Assembly: GCA_020629335.1 (NCBI GenBank)
Contig: JAHDDN010000092.1
Span: forward strand, 1-15,590
Length of the DNA stretch: 15,590 nucleotides
Reading direction: 5' to 3'
Source of the DNA: Chitinophagales bacterium
GTDB lineage: Bacteria; Bacteroidota; Bacteroidia; Chitinophagales; UBA2359
Part shown: positions 1 to 7,126 of the stretch, one piece after another
Position numbering within the stretch: the first letter of the stretch is position 1
Layout of the letters: each line of letters opens with the position of its first letter
Notes under the pieces: generated by a model
Databases searched by the model: none
Told to the model about the DNA's origin: nothing
What the model saw: the letters and a program-made list of their open reading frames with translations, nothing else
Position numbers and translations under genes: made by a program

Positions 1-20
1 TCTAATATCTAATTAATAAA

Positions 21-2813
21 ATGTTATTTAATATGACTCGTTTAACCTTACTTTTAGTTTTTATATGCGGATTTATTTACATTGATAGTGTTGGACAAAC
101 AATCGCAGTCCATACCCCAGAGATTGTGGAAGAAGAACTCTTCCCGAATTCTCCCAATATAAGACAATTTAGTGTGACAGGTTTACCAGAACCAGATGTT
201 ATGCCTTGTAATTGCCCCGTTGATTGGAGTGTAGCAGGCTATTCATATTTCTGGAAATTCGGTGATGGTGCCTATAGCACCAGAGCTAATCCAGTACACG
301 AATATGATTATCCTGGAGATTTTGATGTAAGAGTTCAAGTGACTCCTATTTATACCGAAGATGAGGATATTGATCAAATAAAAGATAGTGATGATGGAGA
401 TAATCCTGAAGGTGATACTGATCCTTCTGATAATGATCAAGTAGTAGAACTTAAATTAGATGATCCAATAGTAGTACCAGCAGATATTACCTTTCACAAT
501 AGATTCAGAGATAATAGCACCCCATTCTTTGGTAACCAAACAAGAGTGTTTTATAATAGAGATGCTAGAGCCAATAATCCAATGACTTTAGTGAGTACTA
601 TATCTGAAGATGGCCTATATAATGTAACCTTTGATTCTCAAAAATTGGAATTAGAGCATTTTGATCTTTTTACATTAGCCCCAAGTGAGGTAGTTGATAT
701 TTCCGATAATCTTTCAGTAAGTGGTAATACTTGTGACAAGGAAATATTACTGGAAAGAATGACTAATAATACAGACTTTACACAAGATCACTTTAGACTA
801 CATATCTCAAACCCATCAGGAACAGATTGTGCTTTTGATACTGAAAATATTTTTGTGAATTTCCGTGTAAGCGGTTTGCTTGAACCCGGTGATTTAGTAA
901 CGACTGAAGATGCCATGGCTTATATGGAAGGAGCTCCTACCTCTATCGATTTGAGTTTTAGAGTAGCTTCCTCTTTTGATCCAAATGAAAAATCAGTTGA
1001 TAAAGAAACAATTACTAATACTTCCGAGCATCTAACTTATACAATTGATTTCCAAAACTATGGCGATGGTGCGGCTTCAAATATAAAAATTACCGAACGA
1101 ATTCCAGAGCACTTAGAGATCAGTAGTATCCAAGTACAAGAGGTATTTGTAGGAGCGGATGGTGCAGTAGAAAGAGATTTAAATATTAGCAGTTCCCCAG
1201 GATTGCCTTCTTCAGACAATGGAAATGGATATTTTGAGTATATTATAAATCCAGATGGTGAATCTGTAGACTTTAATATGAATAATGTACACTTAGTTGG
1301 CTTAGGACCTAATCCAGATGATTTTTGTGGCGTTTTGTCAACCAAAGGCCAATTAGTATACACTATCAATACGAAGCCAAGTGCGTTCGATTTAAGTACT
1401 ACATTTGGAACTTCTGCTGACATCTATTTTGATGGAAATGAACCAGTCACGACAAATATCGCATCCACCCAGTATATCGATCCATTACCAGTGTACCCTA
1501 TAAACAATGATTGTGCTACCTATACAATTGATGTAACGACTAACTGTCCAGAAGAAACCTATAATGTATACCTTAATGTTTTAGAAGATGGAATATACGA
1601 TGTTAGTATTAATGGCGGAGGAACAGAAACATTGTTTGTGGATAACTGCTTAGGAGGGTCTTTTTATAGTATTTTTGCGATGTATGGATCGGATGTAAGT
1701 GTTGAAATTACAAATGTTGATACGGGTTGTACTATCACTGAGATTGTTGAATGCCCTTCTAGTTTTCCTTGTAATTCAGATGAAGCGTATGCTTATGGTG
1801 GAGGAGGAAGCAGTTTGACAGGCACACAAATTAGTAATAGCATTTCTGCTGGAAAAAGAGATGTATTAGAACATAATGGCTCTATTCAAACAGGAGGTGC
1901 TTTAGTTTGTTTAAATAGTGGAAATGAAAAAAATATTGGTTTCAAATTTACAGGTTTTGGTAATATTCCTGAAGGAGCTATTGTTACTGATGCTTATATT
2001 GAGCTTAACTCAAGCTTGCCTTTTGGTGTAGTAAATCCTCATGGTTTAGTATTTGAAATTGAAGATCGAGTTAATCCGAAAGAGTTTGTTACGACTTCGT
2101 ATAATTTTGTCAGTTCCGCAAATACTTTTGCAATGGGTAGTTTCAGTGCAAGTATTACAGAAGAACCTTTAGTTTTTGTTTCTAATAATAATAGAGTTAC
2201 CGAAAGTCCAGAACCAATAGCATTCAGTCCTTCAGGAACAGGATCAGTAACGACCTATCATAATTTGGAGAATAGAACAATGGCTCCCTATTATAAAATT
2301 TGGACAGCCCCTTCTTCTATAGGTGCTAATGCAACAGTTACTATAGATGGTTTAGAAGATTTGGTTCAGTTTGTGATCAATAAAGAAGGTTGGGATGAAA
2401 GTAATGGTAGTATGGTATTTAAAGCTTCGAGATTATTAGATGGAAATGACAATTCTATTGCTTTCCACTCTTATAATACTAACAGTTCGTTAGCTCCTAA
2501 ATTAGTAGTAGAGTATTTGGTTGTAGGATCAATTTCTTGTAAAAATGGAGAGGAAGAAATCTTGACTAAAGAAATAGAACTAAGTGCTTACCCTAACCCA
2601 GCAACTGATTTTATCCAATTAGAATTTGATGCTGCTCCAACTAATGGTCAAGTAGAATTATTTAATCTACAAGGACAAAGAGTATTGGTAGAGCCAATTA
2701 GCCAAGGTACAACAGCCCATTACTTAGAGTTAAATGGCTTAGTAAGTGGTATATACTTAGCGAAATTGACTGTAGGAACAGAAAGTAAAGTCCAAAAAAT
2801 TATCATTGAATAA
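21..2813 (+). CDS. Secreted PKD-domain protein with T9SS C-terminal sorting domain
   Basis: Large secreted, probably surface-attached protein of 930 residues. Residues 1-26 form a signal peptide ending near 'IDSVGQ'; an in-frame ATG at 33 (MTRLTL) is an alternative start. A PKD-like fold lies at about 60-110, with the hallmark 'FWKFGDGAYSTRANPVHEY'. It is followed by an Asp/Glu-rich stretch (about 113-145) that may bind calcium or act as a linker. About 317-490 matches the module with 'SFDPNEK' and 'LTYTIDFQNYGDGAASN' seen in many large Bacteroidota secreted proteins. About 615-840 ('NIGFKFTGFGNIPEGAIVT', 'AYIELNSS') resembles a DNRLRE-like beta-sandwich. The C-terminus (about 853-930, 'AYPNPATDFIQLEF', 'VELFNLQGQRV', 'GIYLAKL') is a type A T9SS sorting domain, removed during export through the Por system. 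No catalytic motif is visible, so adhesion or a structural role is inferred. Only 20 bases of upstream sequence are present, so the promoter cannot be judged. Confidence 0.9.
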   Translation: MLFNMTRLTLLLVFICGFIYIDSVGQTIAVHTPEIVEEELFPNSPNIRQFSVTGLPEPDVMPCNCPVDWSVAGYSYFWKFGDGAYSTRANPVHEYDYPGDFDVRVQVTPIYTEDEDIDQIKDSDDGDNPEGDTDPSDNDQVVELKLDDPIVVPADITFHNRFRDNSTPFFGNQTRVFYNRDARANNPMTLVSTISEDGLYNVTFDSQKLELEHFDLFTLAPSEVVDISDNLSVSGNTCDKEILLERMTNNTDFTQDHFRLHISNPSGTDCAFDTENIFVNFRVSGLLEPGDLVTTEDAMAYMEGAPTSIDLSFRVASSFDPNEKSVDKETITNTSEHLTYTIDFQNYGDGAASNIKITERIPEHLEISSIQVQEVFVGADGAVERDLNISSSPGLPSSDNGNGYFEYIINPDGESVDFNMNNVHLVGLGPNPDDFCGVLSTKGQLVYTINTKPSAFDLSTTFGTSADIYFDGNEPVTTNIASTQYIDPLPVYPINNDCATYTIDVTTNCPEETYNVYLNVLEDGIYDVSINGGGTETLFVDNCLGGSFYSIFAMYGSDVSVEITNVDTGCTITEIVECPSSFPCNSDEAYAYGGGGSSLTGTQISNSISAGKRDVLEHNGSIQTGGALVCLNSGNEKNIGFKFTGFGNIPEGAIVTDAYIELNSSLPFGVVNPHGLVFEIEDRVNPKEFVTTSYNFVSSANTFAMGSFSASITEEPLVFVSNNNRVTESPEPIAFSPSGTGSVTTYHNLENRTMAPYYKIWTAPSSIGANATVTIDGLEDLVQFVINKEGWDESNGSMVFKASRLLDGNDNSIAFHSYNTNSSLAPKLVVEYLVVGSISCKNGEEEILTKEIELSAYPNPATDFIQLEFDAAPTNGQVELFNLQGQRVLVEPISQGTTAHYLELNGLVSGIYLAKLTVGTESKVQKIIIE

Positions 2814-2839
2814 ACCTCAAGGATAATAAAGAATAAATC

Positions 2840-2878
2840 AAAAACGGCCCGATTCACCATGTGAGTCGGGCCGTTTTT
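2840..2878. terminator. Bidirectional Rho-independent terminator between convergent genes
   Basis: The arm 2840-2857 pairs with 2861-2878 over 18 bp around the loop 'cat', with a single G-T wobble. The GC-rich middle (acggcccga / tcgggccgt) is flanked by A5 on the left and T6 on the right, so the hairpin has a U-tract in both directions. It lies 26 nt after the PKD gene and 11 nt after the stop of the oppositely oriented cytochrome gene, and can end both transcripts. Confidence 0.93.
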
Positions 2879-2889
2879 TGTATTCCTTA

Positions 2890-3375
2890 TTATAAATCAT
2901 ACCACTCAATTGTTTGAAGTGGCTTTCTTCGACCCGTTTTTTCTGGGCCGTAATTTTTTGCAAGGTAATTGAGAATGATTTCTTCTTGCTCCCCTAAATC
3001 CCATAAATTCTGCGTCTTTTGCATCCAACGAATCATATCTTTCCATCCTTCTTTACTGGCTCTGTTTTGGGTAACTAATTTGGCAGAATGACAGGCGGTA
3101 CAAGTACTGATGACTATCGGCAAGCCCTTGTCTGCAATAAAGCCAGTAGCTTGATGAATGCCGTTTTGGATAGGGGCATTGGCTTGTTCTTCTAATTGTT
3201 GCTGAATGCTTCTCTCTTTAGCTTTAAGCGCTAATTTATTTTTTTGAATAGCTGGAGTCATTACTTGAAAGTGGGCCACGCAGTATAAACCAATAATAGA
3301 AAAGATCGCCACGAATAAAGCGATTTTAATCCCATTTTCTGCTAATAATAAGGCGACTCTATTTTGTTCTCTCAT
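2890..3375 (-). CDS. Membrane-anchored monohaem cytochrome c (SorB-like electron acceptor)
   Basis: Small c-type cytochrome of 161 residues, probably the electron acceptor of the sulfite-oxidase-like enzyme encoded just upstream. Residues 14-36 form one N-terminal transmembrane anchor. A charged, helix-prone linker follows (about 43-65, 'KAKERSIQQQLEEQ'). The haem-binding motif CTACH is at 92-96, with Met114 or Met118 ('WKDMIRWMQK') as a plausible sixth iron ligand. The haem domain would face the periplasm. The start codon overlaps the stop codon of the molybdoenzyme gene by one base (TAATG), indicating translational coupling. SorAB-type sulfite dehydrogenases pair a molybdenum subunit with a monohaem cytochrome, and this order and spacing fit that arrangement. 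The role is inferred from context because cytochromes of this size are generic. Confidence 0.85.
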   Translation of the reverse strand: MREQNRVALLLAENGIKIALFVAIFSIIGLYCVAHFQVMTPAIQKNKLALKAKERSIQQQLEEQANAPIQNGIHQATGFIADKGLPIVISTCTACHSAKLVTQNRASKEGWKDMIRWMQKTQNLWDLGEQEEIILNYLAKNYGPEKTGRRKPLQTIEWYDL

Positions 3376-4601
3376 TATTGTACTTTGATGGCGATTCGGT
3401 GACAGGCATTATTGAGATAACCTTTGGGATTCCAGCCTGGTAATACCATTGGCTGCATTTGACCATTGGAGTCGGTAGCTCTGGTCCAGACTTCATAATA
3501 ACCTATTTCTGGAAATTGGATGGAGGCGCTGAAGTGCTGCCAAGCATACTTGTTTTTGGGAGCTTCGACTTGACAGTTTTGCCAGCTTGCACCAAAGTCA
3601 ATAGAATACTGCATACGCTCCACAGCCAACTCGCCAGCCCAAGCATGACCGCTAATATTGAGTATTCTGCCTAAATTGATCATCGCCCCTGTCTTAGGAT
3701 AAGTAATCAAGGACTTGACGGGCATACTTTCGATAATACACATATCCTCATCGGCCACCTTAGCACCTGGACTAACAGGCTTACAAGGAACTCGATAAGC
3801 TTTACCAGTCATTTTTGGCCCATCATGAATGATGTCTCGTATGCTGATTTTGTATAACCACTTCCCAGAAGTAGAAGCGGGCCAACCACCGAACACCAAC
3901 CTTAAAGGATAGCCATTTTGTAGAGGAATGTCTTGACCATTCATTTGCCAAGCAATGAGTGAATGTTCCTCTAATGCTTTAGCCATAGGAACGCCTCTGG
4001 AAATAACCACCTTATCAGGATCACCAGAGAGATGCGTGTCTTTTCCATAATAACCAATGTATTTTGCCTTAGAGTTAAAACCAACATAATTGAGGACATC
4101 CTTTAATCGCACTCCCGTCCATAATGGACAGCCTACTGCGCCCAATGACCATTGATTGCCTTTGGCTGGTGGATTGAATTCAGAGCGACCATTACCACCA
4201 CATTCTAAGGTGAGTTGATAAGTGTGCTGCTCAAATTTTTCTTGTAAGTCTTGGAGGCTTAAAGTAACTTCCCTATTAGCCGCTTCTCCATCAATTGTTA
4301 AGGTCCAATTGCTGGCTTGGGCATCGGCAGGGGGAATACCATTATTGCGAACAAAGAAGCGATCATTAGGGGTGATTTTGTCATTCAGTAGGTGAGGAGG
4401 AGCCTCTGCATTAATTGGCTTATCATTTAAAATAGTTAAATCTGGATGTTTGCCTTTTAGGCTGTATGGATCGTCATTAGGCTGGAGGGCAATAGGTGGG
4501 ACGCCTTCTAATAAATGATGGGCATAAACGATAGGAGTACCCAATAAGCAAGCAAAATAACTAGCAGTGGCTTGGCTAATAAATTTTCTTCTTGTAGACA
4601 T
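3375..4601 (-). CDS. Sulfite oxidase-like molybdopterin enzyme, Tat-exported
   Basis: Molybdenum-cofactor oxidoreductase of the sulfite oxidase family (SorA/SoxC-like), 408 residues, which is the usual length. The N-terminus 'STRRKFISQA' is a twin-arginine motif followed by a hydrophobic stretch, so the folded, cofactor-loaded enzyme should be exported by Tat. The molybdopterin domain covers about 75-275: 'NDRFFVRNNG' (79-88), 'LECGGNGRSEF' with Cys134 as the expected molybdenum-ligating cysteine, and 'GYPLRLVFGGWPASTSGKWL' (230-249). The C-terminal Mo-co dimerisation domain covers about 285-405. The family oxidises sulfite to sulfate with a cytochrome c as acceptor, and the next gene encodes one. 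The rhodanese gene lies 38 nt upstream and the cytochrome start overlaps by one base, so the three form an operon. A different S- or N-oxide substrate cannot be excluded from sequence alone. No cofactor biosynthesis genes are in the window. Confidence 0.9.
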   Translation of the reverse strand: MSTRRKFISQATASYFACLLGTPIVYAHHLLEGVPPIALQPNDDPYSLKGKHPDLTILNDKPINAEAPPHLLNDKITPNDRFFVRNNGIPPADAQASNWTLTIDGEAANREVTLSLQDLQEKFEQHTYQLTLECGGNGRSEFNPPAKGNQWSLGAVGCPLWTGVRLKDVLNYVGFNSKAKYIGYYGKDTHLSGDPDKVVISRGVPMAKALEEHSLIAWQMNGQDIPLQNGYPLRLVFGGWPASTSGKWLYKISIRDIIHDGPKMTGKAYRVPCKPVSPGAKVADEDMCIIESMPVKSLITYPKTGAMINLGRILNISGHAWAGELAVERMQYSIDFGASWQNCQVEAPKNKYAWQHFSASIQFPEIGYYEVWTRATDSNGQMQPMVLPGWNPKGYLNNACHRIAIKVQ

Positions 4602-4639
4602 GCTTCAATTGCGTTTTGGTGATTTTAGGAAGTCGAAGG

Positions 4640-5647
4640 TTATAAATCATCATACATTTTCTGAAATAGGCTATCACTAATGGCTAGGTGAATTGGAGCA
4701 TTTTGATTGTTTTTAGCAGCTTCATAAGTCCACTCTATCCATGAACCATCATAATTTTTTACATGAGGATAGTTTAATAAGTGGCGCAGTACAAAACTGG
4801 TATGTGCAGAGCGCACTCCTGATTGGCAATATACGATGATTTTTTTGTTTGGACTAATACCCGCTTTTTCCAAATCATATTTTATGGTAGAGATCGATTT
4901 TAGGCAGTGGTCATTGCTCAAATCTACTGTATTACTCCAGTTAAAATGAAGGGCGTTTGGGATGGCCCCATTGGCGTAGGCTCCTTTTTTGAAAGGATAC
5001 TTTTGCCCATTTTTTTTGAATGGCTCTCCTCTAAACTCATATAACTCACGCGTATCAACCAAAATCGTTTGGGTATCCTGAATGGCTTCCCAAACCTCCT
5101 TTTGATGCGCAATAAAGGATTGATTTTCGCTTATTTGTTCAAATTTAAAGTTGCTAGTAGAAGGAGAGGAAGGAAGCTTTGTCGTTAATTCATAATTAGT
5201 CAATTCCCAAGCTTTCTTTCCACCATTGATTAAGTAGAAATTATGAAATCCAAAGAGTTCTAACTGCCAAGCAAATCGAGTAGCATCCACATTCCCTTTA
5301 GTATCATACAATAGGATTTTGCTATCATTTTTCACCCCATATTGACTGAGTAGCCTTTCCAGTTGAGACTTACTAGCTCTCATGCCGCCAAATTCGTAAG
5401 CCTCTTCATTACAATAATCAGGTCGCCATAAACGGTGTGCTCCAGCAATATGTCCTTTTTGATATTTCTCCTCCTTACTAATTTCAAAAAGCACCCAATT
5501 ACTTTCCTGTTCAAAGATATTTTTAGCGTCTTCTACACTAATAATATGCGGAGAAATACTCACATTTTCTTGCTGATTAACACAAGCGGTTAAACAGCAA
5601 AATACTAAAGCCAATAATATGTGGAGGGAGCGTTTCATTCTTAACAA
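4640..5647 (-). CDS. Rhodanese-type sulfurtransferase lipoprotein, two domains
   Basis: Thiosulfate- or mercaptopyruvate-type sulfurtransferase of 335 residues. The signal peptide ends in the lipobox 'LTAC' with Cys22 as the lipidated residue, so the protein is a membrane-anchored lipoprotein outside the cytoplasm. An in-frame ATG at 5638-5636 (MKRSL) is an alternative start. Two rhodanese domains follow. The N-terminal one (about 33-155, 'GHIAGAHRLWRPDY', 'LLYDTKGNVDATRFAW') has Asp115 where a catalytic Cys would be, the usual inactive first half. The C-terminal one (about 175-310, 'LVDTRELYEFRGE') carries the active-site loop 'CQSGVR' with Cys274. It is the first gene of the operon with the sulfite-oxidase-like enzyme and cytochrome. 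Because rhodaneses can release sulfite from thiosulfate, it may supply that enzyme, which is inference. No convincing promoter was found upstream. Confidence 0.9.
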   Translation of the reverse strand: MLRMKRSLHILLALVFCCLTACVNQQENVSISPHIISVEDAKNIFEQESNWVLFEISKEEKYQKGHIAGAHRLWRPDYCNEEAYEFGGMRASKSQLERLLSQYGVKNDSKILLYDTKGNVDATRFAWQLELFGFHNFYLINGGKKAWELTNYELTTKLPSSPSTSNFKFEQISENQSFIAHQKEVWEAIQDTQTILVDTRELYEFRGEPFKKNGQKYPFKKGAYANGAIPNALHFNWSNTVDLSNDHCLKSISTIKYDLEKAGISPNKKIIVYCQSGVRSAHTSFVLRHLLNYPHVKNYDGSWIEWTYEAAKNNQNAPIHLAISDSLFQKMYDDL

Positions 5648-5890
5648 AATTAAGAATTAATTATAAGGAGTTTATTGGTGCATCAAATTATTTTTTAAGT
5701 TTCCTGAATGACTAATAAAAATATATAAATATAGTTGATAACTAAGTGTACAATTTTTATCTTGTGATAGGCGTTATATTGATCTCTGAAATGCAAATAC
5801 ATAAAGCTTTGATTTTGTTATATGTGGCAGGGAAATTGATGTAATATTTCTTCTGAACTTTTTCAGCTACAAAAACATTGAATACATACT

Positions 5891-6148
5891 ATGTCGAATA
5901 CAAAGAATAAAAACTGGTCGAGTGTAGAAGATGATAAAACTAGAGGCCATAAAACTATAAAAAAAATAGCACGTTCTTCAGCACGTAAAGCTATTAAATT
6001 TAATAAAGCCAAAGATATACCCGTTACCTATCTAAAAGGTAACAAAATTATAAAGGAGACCAATGGTAAAGAAGAAGTACTGGAAGTTTTAGATTTGAAA
6101 CAACGTAAAGTAGAAGTGGGTGCCAAAGCAAAATATAAAAAGAAATAG
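5891..6148 (+). CDS. Small basic protein, putative antitoxin partner of the zeta-like kinase
   Basis: Lys-rich protein of 85 residues. The N-terminus is hydrophilic, a basic helix-prone segment follows (about 20-40, 'TIKKIARSSARKAIKFNKAK'), then a beta-type segment 'IPVTYLKGNKIIKETNGKEE' (43-62) and a very basic tail ending KYKKK. The middle segment resembles the short C-terminal motif (a 'P-V-T/Y-Y-x-G-N/K-I' strand pair followed by a charged turn) of small proteins often encoded just before zeta-type kinases in Bacteroidota; this is from memory of the pattern, not a search. The stop overlaps the first 29 nt of the kinase gene if that gene starts at 6120, or ends 4 nt before the alternative ATG at 6153. 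Either way the genes are co-transcribed. An antitoxin role is inferred from position and size. It could also be a nucleic-acid-binding accessory protein. Confidence 0.7.
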   Translation: MSNTKNKNWSSVEDDKTRGHKTIKKIARSSARKAIKFNKAKDIPVTYLKGNKIIKETNGKEEVLEVLDLKQRKVEVGAKAKYKKK

Positions 6149-6863
6149 ACGAATGCGTGTATTTGCTGGTCCTAATGGTTCTGGCAAGACAACTATCCTA
6201 CAAGAAATAAAAAAGTACTTTAATGTAGGGGTTTATGTAAATGCTGATGACATTGAAAAAGAATTAATTGAGCAAACTTATATAGATTTAGAAGCATTTA
6301 AAATTAAAGAGGCTGAGACTAAGCATTTTCAGGACTTTGTTGAAAATCATAGTTTACAGGAAAAGGTAAAGGCAGAAAATTATATCATTGATTTATATTT
6401 AGAAAATAATCGTATTTTAGATCCGAATCATGAAACCCATTCTTATGAAGCCTCACTGATTGCAGATTATATTCGACAAACTTTGGTAGAAAATGGAACA
6501 AAACTCACTTTTGAAACAGTTATGTCTCATCACTCTAAGATTGAATTTTTACAACAAACTAAAAAGTTGGGATATAGAAATTATCTATATTTTATTTCTA
6601 CCGAATCTCCACTAATTAATATTGAAAGAGTAAAGCAAAGAGTGAAAGCTGGAGGACACTCTGTAAGTGAAGATAAGATTGAATCCAGATATTACAAATC
6701 GATAGAATTGCTTAAAGAAGCCATCCCTCATACTTATAAAACCTTTCTTTTTGATAACTCTGCGGATAAATTTAGGTATGTTTTGGAAATTTTTAATGGC
6801 CAAGATATTATATATCAGCAAGAACAAATACCCAAGTGGATAGATGATCTGTTATTTGGATAA
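6120..6863 (+). CDS. Zeta-toxin-like P-loop kinase
   Basis: P-loop kinase of the zeta toxin / AAA_33 group, 247 residues, with no signal peptide and so cytoplasmic. Walker A 'GPNGSGKTT' is at 17-25 (Lys23). 'NADDIE' (41-46) corresponds to the substrate-binding acidic motif after the first helix. 'TFETVMSHHSK' (130-140) is the family's E-T-x-x-S region. 'RVKQRVKAGGHSVSEDKIES' (170-189) is the lid region, close to the zeta consensus R-V-x-x-R-V-x-x-G-G-H-x-V. Characterised zeta/PezT toxins phosphorylate UDP-N-acetylglucosamine and block peptidoglycan synthesis, but many bacterial relatives have unknown substrates. Met12 (ATG at 6153) starts a protein directly at the P-loop strand and is a credible alternative start. 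The small basic gene before it suggests a toxin-antitoxin-like unit. A copy of the structured repeat begins 4 nt after the stop codon. Confidence 0.85.
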   Translation: MPKQNIKRNRRMRVFAGPNGSGKTTILQEIKKYFNVGVYVNADDIEKELIEQTYIDLEAFKIKEAETKHFQDFVENHSLQEKVKAENYIIDLYLENNRILDPNHETHSYEASLIADYIRQTLVENGTKLTFETVMSHHSKIEFLQQTKKLGYRNYLYFISTESPLINIERVKQRVKAGGHSVSEDKIESRYYKSIELLKEAIPHTYKTFLFDNSADKFRYVLEIFNGQDIIYQQEQIPKWIDDLLFG

Positions 6864-7010
6864 AAAGAATTTGGCTTAGGGATGGCAGCGGTATGTGGCG
6901 TATATGAACCGACTTACGGAACTTAGGGATGCGATGGCTGGCCTGAAAGGCAGACAAGCAGCCCTTAGTGGAGTAGGAGGTACATAGCCACATAAGAGCG
7001 AACAGCCCGA

Positions 7011-7101
7011 CCCGATTATTTTTTTGAACCTTTGTAGGGGCGGACCTATGTGTCCGCCCTCCTTGATGCGTGTCAAACCATTAATCAAAAAAATAATCGG
7101 G
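7011..7101. repeat. Long perfect hairpin of repeat copy A
   Basis: Arm 7011-7027 (cccgattatttttttga) is the exact reverse complement of 7085-7101, 17 bp without a mismatch or wobble. The 57-nt loop holds a second hairpin, gggcggac (7038-7045) with gtccgccc (7052-7059), preceded by the motif tgtaggggc. Both arms contain a run of seven T or A residues, so the structure may also stop transcription in either direction. Confidence 0.9.
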
Positions 7102-7109
7102 GAAGCCCC
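7087..7109 (-). terminator. Possible terminator of the amidohydrolase operon inside repeat copy A
   Basis: Read on the minus strand, downstream of the 433-residue amidohydrolase gene, GGGG-ctt-CCCC (7109-7099) is followed by gattattttttt, a short GC hairpin plus T-tract. It would form in competition with the long hairpin 7011-7101 and with the closing helix of the repeat, because they share bases. The call rests on position and shape only. Confidence 0.4.
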
Positions 7110-7126
7110 AAATTATCTTGATCCAC

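Larger units (their letters stand above)
6868..7114 (+). repeat. Structured repeat element, copy A
   Basis: First of three related intergenic elements, visibly richer in G/C than its surroundings. The conserved core runs 6878-7013, from AGGGATGG to GACAGCCCGACCC-like sequence (here GAACAGCCCGACCC). Helices: TATGTGGC 6892-6899 with GCCACATA 6987-6994; AGGG 6925-6928 with CCCT 6962-6965; GCCT-gaa-AGGC 6941-6951; and the long 3' hairpin 7011-7101. The ends close with ggctt (6873-6877) and aagcc (7103-7107), extended by aattt and aaatt. It fills the gap between the zeta-like gene and the tail of the amidohydrolase operon. ORFs can be read on the other strand, but copy B breaks the equivalent frame with a stop. 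It could be a transcribed structured RNA, a 3' UTR or terminator module, or a non-autonomous mobile element. I do not recognise a named family. Confidence 0.85.

Noticed and set aside
5648..5890. Promoters for the divergent sulfur operon and zeta-like pair
   Set aside because: The 243-nt gap is AT-rich and has several near matches to TAnnTTTG on both strands, but none with the right internal spacing and a -33 box, so no site was called.
6876..7088. Minus-strand reading frame across repeat copy A that resembles a plus-strand frame at 15395-15577 in copy C (LLCGY, CLPF, SLSS, YATYR in common)
   Set aside because: The similarity follows from the shared DNA element. In copy B the equivalent frame meets a stop codon, and the base changes keep helices rather than amino acids. 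Such frames are likely to be annotated wrongly as hypothetical proteins.
6868..7114. Simple MITE with fixed terminal inverted repeats
   Set aside because: The ends are complementary in each copy but differ between copies, and I could not see target-site duplications. A mobile origin remains possible but the usual MITE signature is missing.
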